A DNA stretch of 64,000 nt from Brevibacillus brevis (GTDB taxonomy: Bacteria > Bacillota > Bacilli > Brevibacillales > Brevibacillaceae): contig NZ_LR134338.1 in NCBI RefSeq assembly GCF_900637055.1, positions 1,032,501 to 1,096,500 of the forward strand, given 5' to 3'. Both the position numbers and the translations under genes were made by a program. The notes under the pieces are model-generated. The model was not told the origin of the DNA and did no database searches. It worked only from the letters and a program-made list of their open reading frames with translations. Numbering within the stretch: the stretch's first letter is position 1; every line of letters starts with the position of its first letter. Shown here in pieces: positions 17,218-25,029 of this stretch.

Positions 17218-17802
17218 TTGGATCATAACGAAATGGAGCAAGTGCTAAAGGAGGTCAGAGCGGGGGATATCGACCAATTTGGTTTGATCATCGATGCGAT
17301 GCAAAAGCCGTTGTTCGTATACTGCTACCACATGCTGGGGCATCGACAGGAAGCGGAGGATGCTGTCCAGGAGGTTTTCTTGAAAGCATTCGAGCAGTTG
17401 GATAGCTATCGTCACACCGTTTCTTTTTCGGCATGGATGTATAAGATCGCGTATCATCATTGCCTGAATCTGTTGAACAGGGCGAAGCTGAATCGGGTGG
17501 TCACTTTTTTGCGAGCGGGGATTCAGACCTTCAGTCGCCATGAGGGAGAAAAGAAGATTGAAGATACCGAGTACTTGAACAACCCTCTTCATGTAGCGAT
17601 ATCAAAGCTATCCGTAAAGGAGCGTAATCTCCTGATCTTGCGTGTGGTGGAAGAACGCAGCTACGACGAGCTGGCCTTGTTGTTTGATACGAAGCCAGCT
17701 ACGCTGCGAAAACAGTATGAGCGAGCATTGAAAAAATGTAAATCTTACATGCTCGTGAGTGAAGGCGGTGATAGACATGACTCGATCTCAGCAACCCGAT
17801 GA
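17218..17802 (+). CDS. ECF-type RNA polymerase sigma factor
   Basis: A 194-residue sigma-70 factor with only regions 2 and 4. Region 2 is at about residues 20-90 (HMLGHRQEAEDAVQEVFLKA and FSAWMYKIAYHHCLNLL). Region 4 is near residues 125-175 (LSVKERNLLILRVVEERSYD). TTG start with GGAGGTGAGAG upstream. It overlaps the next gene, its likely membrane regulator, by 26 nt. The stimulus is unknown. A similar pair occurs at 55000-56626. Confidence 0.85.
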   Translation: MDHNEMEQVLKEVRAGDIDQFGLIIDAMQKPLFVYCYHMLGHRQEAEDAVQEVFLKAFEQLDSYRHTVSFSAWMYKIAYHHCLNLLNRAKLNRVVTFLRAGIQTFSRHEGEKKIEDTEYLNNPLHVAISKLSVKERNLLILRVVEERSYDELALLFDTKPATLRKQYERALKKCKSYMLVSEGGDRHDSISATR

Positions 17803-18691
17803 TTGGAAACAGCAGTTACTAGCAGCCGCCGATGATTTCGATGTCAAGAATCAGGTCCTTCAAAAAATCAGGGAACGAAAAAATATGTCGGAGGGAAAAC
17901 AGATGAAAAAAAGGTTGGGATTACTTGTCGCGGCTATTCTTGTGTTTGGAGGAACATCCGCTTATGCAGCCATGAAGGTATACGAATTGAAGAATGAGAA
18001 AGGGGAAGCAGTTGTAAAAGTACAGCAGACTGAAATGCCACAACCGCAAAGTAGTGCGGAAATAAAAACCTTTGAAGATGCAAGAAATTCGCTAAAGCCA
18101 GGAGAAGGCGCAGCAATCTATATGCCTGGACCGGACAATCCGGATAAACTTGTCTCCTTTACCTATAATCCTGTTATTCATGAATCCACACCACCGCTTC
18201 AGAAAGAAGTGGGGAGCTTTTATGAGGTACCAAATGAGCTCACGGGTGGCTACAAATTTGTAAAAGGGCATGTAAACTATACATTTGATTATAGCCAACC
18301 AGAGTTATTCGAAGAAATGTACAAGGAGGCAGAGAAAGAGAAGAAGCAAATCGTTGTGCGAAAAGTATCTCCTAAGCCAAATTTTGATAGAGTATATACG
18401 TTGTACAAAGGGAGTGAAGGGGCAGAGACGGAAGGGGACGTCTACATTGCCATCACGAACTTTGAAGGTATGAAATGGATCGAGGAAGATGCAGGACAGG
18501 ATGGAATCGTAGAAAAAGTAAAAGTGCAAAAATACGAGGGAATGTATGTGGCCAAGAAGTTATTGGACGGAAAAGAAGAAAAAAAGGTACAGGTTTATCA
18601 AGAGGACAAGAATAGACTCATCGAAGTGGTTGCCATGAATCCTGCTCTGACGAAAAAAGATTTACTGATGATTACCGAAAATTTAAAGTAG
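17777..18691 (+). CDS. Membrane-anchored partner of the ECF sigma factor (probable anti-sigma)
   Basis: A 304-residue protein with a charged cytoplasmic head (residues 1-42), one hydrophobic segment (about 47-64, ending in SAYA) and a long outer domain rich in Lys, Glu and Pro. This layout and the 26-nt overlap with the sigma gene suggest an anti-sigma factor. Start ATG 17777 lies 18 nt inside the longer frame. A second in-frame ATG at 17903, immediately before the hydrophobic segment, has its own GGAGGG 7 nt upstream and could give an exported short form. The outer domain was not recognised. Confidence 0.7.
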   Translation: MTRSQQPDDWKQQLLAAADDFDVKNQVLQKIRERKNMSEGKQMKKRLGLLVAAILVFGGTSAYAAMKVYELKNEKGEAVVKVQQTEMPQPQSSAEIKTFEDARNSLKPGEGAAIYMPGPDNPDKLVSFTYNPVIHESTPPLQKEVGSFYEVPNELTGGYKFVKGHVNYTFDYSQPELFEEMYKEAEKEKKQIVVRKVSPKPNFDRVYTLYKGSEGAETEGDVYIAITNFEGMKWIEEDAGQDGIVEKVKVQKYEGMYVAKKLLDGKEEKKVQVYQEDKNRLIEVVAMNPALTKKDLLMITENLK

Positions 18692-18740
18692 ATACACCTA
18701 ATCAAAAATGTAACATTTACCCATATATGTACGTAATTAC

Positions 18741-18778
18741 AAGAGCAGCTCCTTATTGGAGTCTGCTCTTAACTTTTT
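18741..18778 (+). terminator. Intrinsic terminator
   Basis: AAGAGCAG / CTGCTCTT with inner CTCC / GGAG, followed by AACTTTTT. Confidence 0.82.
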
Positions 18779-18809
18779 AGGGCAAAAGCATGAGTAAGGA
18801 GTGAAGAGA

Positions 18810-20291
18810 TTGGCTGATGTTGCGCAAGAACAAAAAGGCTTACAGTGGCTATTACTGGGGGCATTTGGGATCGGCTTACTGTTTGACTTGATGTTTTACG
18901 GGAAAGGATTGGGCATCTCCTATCTGTTGTTCGTAATCGGCTTGTACGGTCTTTTTATTTGGCAGGCTAGGCAACGCATTCATTTGCGCTTTTCTCGAAA
19001 GCAAGTATTCGACTGGATATGGACGCTTCCGATTTTGCTATTGGCCTTTACCTTTTTTCTATTTTCCAACCCGCATTTTCATCTGTTCAACCTGTTACTA
19101 ATTCCATTATTATTCGTGATCCAAACGATCCTGATCACCAAGCGTCATCAAGCGAAATGGTACGAAGCAGGCTTTTTCATGGAGATGATGGAGACATTGC
19201 TCCTTTACACCCCGAAGTATACGCGCCTGCCATTTAGGCTGACAAAGGAACGGATTAAGGACAGGTTGGACCAGGAGAAGTATGGGGTGATGAAGAAGGT
19301 TTTCATCGGAATCGGCATCTCGGTGCCTCTTCTAGTGATTGTACTCTCCTTGCTCTCGAATGCGGATAGTGTGTTTGGCCATTTTCTGGGTCAAATACCG
19401 CGAAGGGTGATTGATGTCGATTCCCTTGAAGCAATCTTCCGAATGATGCTAATCGGGCTCATTACGATCCTTGTGTTTTCTTACATGTATTCTCTTTTCG
19501 GGAAACGAGAAGAAGCAGCGGAATTGCCTGTGCCCGAAGATGACAAGAAGATCGTCTGGGACGGGGTAATCCTTGTAACGATTTTGGCGATCATCAACAT
19601 CGTGTACACAGCATTTACATATATTCAAATATCGTATTTGTTCAGCGGGACGAAGCGGATTTTACCAGATGAATTGACGTACGCCGAATATGCTAGAAAT
19701 GGCTTCAATGAGCTGGTGACGGTCACTGTTATTAATTTCTTGATTCTCCTATGCACGATGCACTTTGCATCACGGGCAAAACCAATGCTCTACCGGATTA
19801 TTCAAGTTTTGCTGAGTATGCTGACGATTTGTACGGGTTTCATGCTCGTGTCCGCCTATTTTCGCCTCTCGCTGTATGAGGATGCTTACGGGTATACGCA
19901 TACGAGGCTGTTAGCTCACGCTTTCATGATATTCCTGTTTGTGTTGTTTATCATTGCTCTTTTGAAAATTTGGCGAGATGGTTTCTCTTTGATCAAGTAT
20001 TATGCGATTGTGACACTAGTGAGTTACGTCTTTCTGAACTACATCAATATGGACGTCATCATTGCCAAAAACAATATACAGCGCTACCATTCGACCGGAA
20101 ACATCGACATCGAGTATTTGAGCGAGCTGTCTTATGACGCGATACCAGTGGTTATGGAGCTTATACGGGACAAAAAGGTAGAAGATAAGTATATGGAGTT
20201 GCTGCAAGAGCGGAAAGAGATTTTGTATGAGGACGATAGCTGGCAGTCTTTTAATCTCTCGGAGTATCGGGCAAAAGCTTATTTTCCATGA
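18810..20291 (+). CDS. Polytopic membrane protein, DUF4173 family
   Basis: A 493-residue integral membrane protein with about eleven hydrophobic segments; it matches the DUF4173 pattern, including the SNADSVFGHFLGQIP segment and the C-terminal YINMDVIIAKNNIQRYHSTG. Function unknown. A TTG start at 18810 is preferred (AAGGAG 8 nt upstream); the GTG at 18801 abuts that same site. It may be a target of the neighbouring ECF sigma factor, but it has its own upstream terminator. Confidence 0.75.
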   Translation: MADVAQEQKGLQWLLLGAFGIGLLFDLMFYGKGLGISYLLFVIGLYGLFIWQARQRIHLRFSRKQVFDWIWTLPILLLAFTFFLFSNPHFHLFNLLLIPLLFVIQTILITKRHQAKWYEAGFFMEMMETLLLYTPKYTRLPFRLTKERIKDRLDQEKYGVMKKVFIGIGISVPLLVIVLSLLSNADSVFGHFLGQIPRRVIDVDSLEAIFRMMLIGLITILVFSYMYSLFGKREEAAELPVPEDDKKIVWDGVILVTILAIINIVYTAFTYIQISYLFSGTKRILPDELTYAEYARNGFNELVTVTVINFLILLCTMHFASRAKPMLYRIIQVLLSMLTICTGFMLVSAYFRLSLYEDAYGYTHTRLLAHAFMIFLFVLFIIALLKIWRDGFSLIKYYAIVTLVSYVFLNYINMDVIIAKNNIQRYHSTGNIDIEYLSELSYDAIPVVMELIRDKKVEDKYMELLQERKEILYEDDSWQSFNLSEYRAKAYFP

Positions 20292-20300
20292 AAATAGTAA

Positions 20301-20336
20301 GGGCGGAGACGAGGTAATCTATCGTCTCCGTTTTGG
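20301..20336 (+). terminator. Terminator after the DUF4173 gene
   Basis: CGGAGACGA / TCGTCTCCG with a short T run. The stem overlaps the last codons of the minus-strand remnant. Confidence 0.7.
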
Positions 20337-20693
20337 TTGGAGCAAAAAGAGATAGAACAAGATTCCTCCTGCTATGATGATGACAATCCCTGTGGAAAAA
20401 TAATCATTCCAATCGGGATTTGCTGAACGGACAGGCACTGTACCAGACCCAATGCTTGCAAGTCTTCCCCTGCGTCTGCTTTTAGGGCTGTTCGTGTACA
20501 GATGTTGGTTTCTAGCTCATTTAGCTCCCAGCACCTTGCCTGTAAATACAGCAGCAGACAGATCCTTTGCTGTTAAAGGGTCAGGAGGTCTGGCACAACT
20601 ACAGGCCGACGCAGGAAAAGGCAGGATGAGAAAGGTAAAAAGAATGACTAACGAGAAAAATGTAAGATTACCTTGAGCGTTCCTTAAAATCAT
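20319..20693 (-). pseudogene. Deleted gene for a TIMP-like CSCA membrane-anchored protein
   Basis: The minus strand opens with AGAGGAG, ATG and a signal peptide ending in ASACSCARPPDP, the Cys-x-Cys start of secreted TIMP/netrin-like Gram-positive proteins, then VFTGKVLGAK and a TGA. In another frame NICTRTALKADAGEDLQALG follows, then, back in the first frame, a C-terminal membrane segment (STGIVIIIAGGILFYLFLL) and a basic tail. The middle of the expected protein is missing and two frame changes are present, so the gene is a decayed remnant about one third shorter than such proteins. This fills the 457-nt gap between the flanking genes. Confidence 0.65.
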
Positions 20694-20748
20694 CACTGAT
20701 CCACTCCTCTAAACCATAAGACGGGGAAAAGGGAGGATTGTTCCGAAA

Positions 20749-21543
20749 ATGATGACATCAATTATTTTAAGTATCCTGGTGGGAATAATCTTTCTCGCCT
20801 ACCATACAACTTATGTCAAAACAACGACAGTGAAGCTGACGATCCCTTCTGTACCCCCACTTACATTGGTTCATCTTTCCGATCCTCATGGACGAAAACG
20901 GTATTGGAATGGAGAGCTGCACAAACTGGTGAATGTTCACGATCCGGATTTGGTGATGGTGACGGGAGATTTGACACAGCACAGCGGGCAGTTGACGCGT
21001 GTGTTGAATGAGCTTGCGAAAATAAAGAGCGAGGATGGGATATTCTTCGTTCCAGGTAATTACGAGAGAGAAGCAGGAAGATTTCACAAAAAGGTCTATT
21101 CCGATGCGGTCTACCGTTCCCAAAAAAAGGCCTGGCAACAGGTGATGACAGTGTTGGAAAACGAGAGTACCGTGATAAAAAAGGACGCCAGTCGCATTTG
21201 GATATACGGCTTCGATAATTCGATATACGGCAATGAACGGCGTCCGGAACAAGAGATCCAGCAGGCGGGCTTGACCATCTTTTTAGCTCACTCTCCTAGC
21301 ATTATCTCGTTGATTCACAACGAGGGTTTGAAAGCTGACCTTCTCTTGACCGGACATACCCACGGTGGACAAGTTCGCTTGTTCAATCGGACGGTTGGTG
21401 CCTACAAGCATTTTCATGTAGGGCAAAAAGAGGATCACTCGGTTGGCATATTTGGCATCAGTCGCGGACTAGGTACTTCCAGACTGCCAATCCGGTTGAA
21501 TTGCTTTCCAGAGATCACGGTATATGCGATCAATCAATCATGA
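20749..21543 (+). CDS. Metallophosphoesterase, YkuE type, with altered metal motif
   Basis: A 264-residue calcineurin-like phosphoesterase with one N-terminal membrane helix (residues 4-18). Motifs: LSDPHG (D-x-H), MVTGDLT (GD), PGNYER where GNHE/GNHD is usual, LAHSPSI, and LTGHTHGGQ (GHxH). The His of motif III is replaced by Tyr, which should weaken metal binding or catalysis. The rest is intact. GGGAGG lies 12 nt from ATG. Probable outer-surface hydrolase; substrate unknown. Confidence 0.82.
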   Translation: MMTSIILSILVGIIFLAYHTTYVKTTTVKLTIPSVPPLTLVHLSDPHGRKRYWNGELHKLVNVHDPDLVMVTGDLTQHSGQLTRVLNELAKIKSEDGIFFVPGNYEREAGRFHKKVYSDAVYRSQKKAWQQVMTVLENESTVIKKDASRIWIYGFDNSIYGNERRPEQEIQQAGLTIFLAHSPSIISLIHNEGLKADLLLTGHTHGGQVRLFNRTVGAYKHFHVGQKEDHSVGIFGISRGLGTSRLPIRLNCFPEITVYAINQS

Positions 21544-21662
21544 ACGCTCATGTTCAATAATCGTTCTCTAATTCGTCACTGTTCGTTCACAGCATGCCAG
21601 ATTTTGGATTGATTTCATCGAGTAAGATGGAAGTGTAGAAAAAGAAGAAAGAAGGGGTCATT

Positions 21663-22046
21663 GTGAACAAGAAGTGGGGTCTATTGGTTTCTTCAGTTGC
21701 ATTGTCTGCAATGTTGATTACAGCATGCGGCGGAGACAAGGATCAAGCTGCTAGCACGGATGCAGCGGCTCCGGCAGCGACTACTGGCACACAAGTGAAT
21801 ATAGAAGCTAGCAACTGGAAATTCAATCAAGAAACCTATGAAGTAAAAGCTGGCGAAGAATTCACGATCAACTTCAAGTCGACAGAAGGCTATCACGGAA
21901 TTGGCATCCAAGGACTGGATGTAGACCTCCAAAAAGATGGCAGCAAAACGATGAAAATCGATACAGCTGGCGAGTACACCATCTTTTGCAACGTGATTTG
22001 TGGACCAGATCATGCCAAAATGGTAGCAAAATTAGTCGTGAAATAA
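21663..22046 (+). CDS. Lipoprotein with a cupredoxin (CuA-like) domain
   Basis: A 127-residue exported lipoprotein. The lipobox is LITACGG (Cys at residue 22), followed by an Ala/Thr linker, then a cupredoxin domain like cytochrome c oxidase subunit II. Copper ligands are visible: His in EGYHGIGI, then C-x3-C-x3-H-x2-M in FCNVICGPDHAKM. The usual Glu between the two Cys is Val. A dinuclear CuA-type site or an electron-transfer or copper-delivery role is likely. GTG start with AAGGGG upstream; monocistronic with a terminator. Confidence 0.82.
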   Translation: MNKKWGLLVSSVALSAMLITACGGDKDQAASTDAAAPAATTGTQVNIEASNWKFNQETYEVKAGEEFTINFKSTEGYHGIGIQGLDVDLQKDGSKTMKIDTAGEYTIFCNVICGPDHAKMVAKLVVK

Positions 22047-22100
22047 TTCGATTCAAAGAAGATCGATCGTAACATACAGGTGAGAAGTCACCAAGCATAA

Positions 22101-22127
22101 GTCCTCCCATGATGGAGGGCTTTTTTG
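22101..22127 (+). terminator. Intrinsic terminator
   Basis: GTCCTCCCAT / ATGGAGGGC with six T. Confidence 0.85.
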
Positions 22128-22213
22128 CTTGTTATATACATGTTTTCGCGATTTTTGCACATGGTAAGGAGGAAAAGTTTTCAAGTCGGTGATGCGATCC
22201 AAAAAGGAGATGA

Positions 22214-22573
22214 GTGACACTGGATAAGAAACACTACTACGTGACCTTGCAAGCAGGAACGACAGTGGCAGAAATCCGCGATGAAAAAGGTTCGGCCACG
22301 TACGATTTTGAGATCGAAGCGACCGATGTCCAAGTAGGCATGATGCGAGATTTGTTCAATAACTGTGTCCATGGGGATTTCATGATGTGGATGCATGGAC
22401 ATACGCTATGGTCTGACATGCCGGATCGGGACAACGACGAATACGATGACAACCTGCGAGCCATCTACCAGCTTATTTATCAGTATGGCACCGAAAAGAC
22501 GAAAAGCGATCTGGAGCAAATGGGTCTCGTAAAGCTATTGGGGCTGGATAAAGAAGAGCTGCGTCCTTTTTAA
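22214..22573 (+). CDS. Conserved hypothetical protein
   Basis: A 119-residue acidic cytoplasmic protein, not recognised. A Met/His/Trp-rich segment (HGDFMMWMHGHTLWSDM) lies at residues 53-69, and a DRDNDEYDDN stretch follows. GTG start 22214 with AAGGAG 4 nt upstream, tight but the best candidate. It stands 42 nt before the next gene and may be co-transcribed with it. Confidence 0.6.
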   Translation: MTLDKKHYYVTLQAGTTVAEIRDEKGSATYDFEIEATDVQVGMMRDLFNNCVHGDFMMWMHGHTLWSDMPDRDNDEYDDNLRAIYQLIYQYGTEKTKSDLEQMGLVKLLGLDKEELRPF

Positions 22574-22615
22574 CGGATCAATCATAAACGATTTCTACCA
22601 GAAGGAGTGAATAGT

Positions 22616-23236
22616 ATGAAGATGTGGAAGCAAGGAATGATGACAACAGCGCTGGTAATGGGGCTCGCCATGCCAGGTGTCGCGTTGGCCCAAGATGTAT
22701 CTGCAACAGTTGCCCAGGTGATCATGCCGACTCACAGCCATGATGAGCATGGAGAGAAGCTCGTGAAGGTGCGGCATAGCTCAAACAGAGGCGTTCATCA
22801 AAAAATGTACATGCTCTTGCTAGCGGAAAAATATGCACCGGATAGCATAGAGAAATGGCAAGCAGCGTTTAAAGAACGCGATCGTTTAATGAGTGAGTTC
22901 GAAGCGCTGAGTGACGACCCGAAGTGGCAGGCGAAGCGGGAAGAACGAAAGCAACTGATCAACAAGCTGAATGAACAAGTTAAAAAGGGCCAAATAACCA
23001 ACGAACAGATGGAAAAGCAGCTCAAGGAATGGAAAGACAAAAACATGGGGCCAAAAGAAGATCGTGACGTCCGAAAAGCTCGGATCGAGCAAATGAAAAA
23101 AACACACGAAGCTTTTGACTCTGCGATTGAATCTGGCGATACTGCCAAGATTAAGGAGTCACTCCAACAAATGCTGGAACAAATGCAAGCAAACAATTCT
23201 CGCATGGCGGAAAAGCTGGCTATGAAGAAAAAATAA
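22616..23236 (+). CDS. Secreted helical protein
   Basis: A 206-residue exported protein: the signal peptide covers about residues 1-26 (LAMPGVALA before QDVS), then a His-rich short stretch (THSHDEHGE), then long charged helices with many Glu, Lys and Gln, predicted as coiled coil. Such helical, His-bearing exports recall CpxP/Spy-like or metal-linked envelope proteins, but I cannot assign it. ATG 22616 is chosen because AAGGAG lies 8 nt upstream; the earlier GTG overlaps the site itself. Confidence 0.65.
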   Translation: MKMWKQGMMTTALVMGLAMPGVALAQDVSATVAQVIMPTHSHDEHGEKLVKVRHSSNRGVHQKMYMLLLAEKYAPDSIEKWQAAFKERDRLMSEFEALSDDPKWQAKREERKQLINKLNEQVKKGQITNEQMEKQLKEWKDKNMGPKEDRDVRKARIEQMKKTHEAFDSAIESGDTAKIKESLQQMLEQMQANNSRMAEKLAMKKK

Positions 23237-23249
23237 CGCTTCGAACAAA

Positions 23250-23286
23250 AAAAGGACGTGACCGAATTACTGGTACGCGTCCTTTT
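23250..23286. terminator. Hairpin between convergent genes
   Basis: AAAGGACG pairs with CGTCCTTT; it overlaps the last codons of the minus-strand gene at 23267. Confidence 0.6.
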
Positions 23287-23557
23287 CCATATCGGTTACA
23301 AGCATAGCAGGGGTCCATTCATCCAGAAAGACCCTCTCTTCGGTTTGGCAGGAGGGACACCAGCCTGTATGGATGCATTGGTGGCGCGTACGATCCATGT
23401 AACCATTGTCCATCTTGGAATCGTCTATCTCCCGGTAAGGACTGTAGTCGCCATAAAAGTCATATAGACGGCCTGCGTCTTGCAGAGCTTGACCGCACGT
23501 TGTACACGCTTGTTGGAGGGCAGTAAAGCCATTGCAAACTGGACAGAGATGAATCAA
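23267..23557 (-). CDS. Small zinc-ribbon-like protein
   Basis: A 96-residue protein with three Cys pairs or half-pairs: HLCPVCNGF (C-x2-C) at the start, ACTTCGQAL (C-x2-C) near residue 20, and GWCPSCQTEE (C-x2-C) near residue 67, so at least one zinc site. Function unknown. The TTG start at 23557 has GAGGAGG 9 nt upstream; the longer frame lacks a site. It lies downstream of yumC but the yumC terminator separates them. Confidence 0.65.
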   Translation of the reverse strand: MIHLCPVCNGFTALQQACTTCGQALQDAGRLYDFYGDYSPYREIDDSKMDNGYMDRTRHQCIHTGWCPSCQTEERVFLDEWTPAMLVTDMEKDAYQ

Positions 23558-23629
23558 AGCGTATCGCCTCCTCGCTCCTCCTACTTTGCGCGCGAACAAA
23601 AGCGGTTATGCAAAGGAATAAAAAATCCC

Positions 23630-23661
23630 TGTCGCAGCCATAGGAGGCAACAACAGGGACG
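23630..23661 (-). terminator. Terminator of yumC
   Basis: On the minus strand TCCCTGT / ACAGGGA is followed by six T. Confidence 0.78.
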
Positions 23662-23669
23662 AAACATTT

Positions 23670-24680
23670 TTACGATTTGAAGTTGTCCATGCTGGAAGAA
23701 TGACCAGGCTGCAATTTGGCATCCGGATTAAAGTAGGAAACCGCGTTGTTTACAGCGGTAGGGGCCTCACCAAATCCGACAGCGATCAGCTTGACCTTAC
23801 CGGGGTAGGTTGCGATATCGCCTGCTGCGAAAATGCCTGGAATGTTTGATTCCATGCGGGTATCGACCACGATGGAGCCTTTTTCGAGCTCCAGCCCCCA
23901 GTTCTTGATCGGACCGAGAGAGGAGATGAAGCCGAAGTTGACAATGACTGCATCGACTTCCAGATCGATTTCTTCTTTTGTCGTGCAATGTGATAGCGTG
24001 AGTTTTTCGATGCGTTCCTCGCCGTGCAAAGCTGCAATTTCGTAAGGTGTCGTGACGTTTACTTTGGAGGACATGAGCATTTCTACGCTGTGTTCATGTG
24101 CGCGGAACTTATCTCTGCGATGGATGAGGTGTACTTCTTTTGCGATAGGTTCTAGCATGAGGGACCAGTCCAGAGCGGAATCACCGCCGCCAATAACAGC
24201 TACGCGCTGTCCCTTGAAGGAGTTCAGATCGGTAACAAAATAGTGCAGATTGGATTTTTCATATTTGACGGCATCTGGATGTTCCAGCCTGCGAGGTTCG
24301 AACGCTCCTACCCCAGCAGTGATGATTACGGATTTGGAGTAGTGAGTGCCTTTGTCCGTTGTGATTTCAAACACATCGTCTACTTTTTTTACGACATTTT
24401 CCACTTTCTCTTCCAGGCAAACGGTTTGCTGAAAGCGTGAAATCTGATCTTTCAGATTATTGATCAAATCTTGTGCTAAAACCTTTGGAAATCCGGCTAC
24501 ATCATATATGTACTTCTCCGGATAAAGAGCGGATAACTGCCCGCCTAGCTGGGGCATGCTCTCAATGATTTTTACACTGGCCTGCCTCATCCCGCCGTAA
24601 AAAGCGGTAAATAACCCGGCAGGGCCTCCACCAATGATCGTAATGTCGTAGATTTGCTCGTCCTTTTGCAGAAAATTCAA
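23670..24680 (-). CDS. yumC: Ferredoxin--NADP+ reductase, thioredoxin-reductase type
   Basis: A 336-residue flavoprotein that passes electrons between NADPH and ferredoxin or flavodoxin. FAD motif [16 protein letters not shown] (residues 15-30), [25 protein letters not shown] motif [12 protein letters not shown] near 163, [12 protein letters not shown], and [22 protein letters not shown] at the C-terminal FAD site. No redox Cys pair, as in type 2 enzymes. TTG start with GGAGGTG 7 nt upstream. An extended -10 (TATAAT on the minus strand at 24728-24723) lies about 43 nt upstream. Confidence 0.9.
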   Translation of the reverse strand: MNFLQKDEQIYDITIIGGGPAGLFTAFYGGMRQASVKIIESMPQLGGQLSALYPEKYIYDVAGFPKVLAQDLINNLKDQISRFQQTVCLEEKVENVVKKVDDVFEITTDKGTHYSKSVIITAGVGAFEPRRLEHPDAVKYEKSNLHYFVTDLNSFKGQRVAVIGGGDSALDWSLMLEPIAKEVHLIHRRDKFRAHEHSVEMLMSSKVNVTTPYEIAALHGEERIEKLTLSHCTTKEEIDLEVDAVIVNFGFISSLGPIKNWGLELEKGSIVVDTRMESNIPGIFAAGDIATYPGKVKLIAVGFGEAPTAVNNAVSYFNPDAKLQPGHSSSMDNFKS

Positions 24681-24858
24681 TCCAAAGCACCTCCGAATTA
24701 ATCGTAAGCGAACTCCTCAACCATTATAACCCATACAAGCGGAAAAACAGGAGAGAAAATTCGAAAGATGATAGGCAAAAAAACCTTGCAAATCCAATCG
24801 GTAGCCGATAAGATGAGGATGACTGTAAAGAAATTGTCACATTTTTCTTTGTCTGACT

Positions 24859-24876
24859 TTGTGCATTTTTTCACAG
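24859..24876. promoter_or_regulatory. Candidate Rex operator upstream of ndh
   Basis: TTGTGCATTTTTTCACAG matches the Rex consensus TTGTGAA-N4-TTCACAA at all but two or three of the fixed positions and keeps the TTGTG/CACA halves. Rex controls ndh in B. subtilis. The rest of the 349-nt gap holds the yumC promoter and no other clear signal. Confidence 0.6.
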
Positions 24877-25029
24877 AGTGGTTCGGATGGCATCACAGGG
24901 CAATAATTCCGATACTACACGGATCATGAAATGGGGCATCTTAATTTGTACCAGACCACGTGAAAAATCGCACAATCTTCCTTGCGTTACCATGAATAAT
25001 GACATCATATATGATTGGAAGGGATACTG

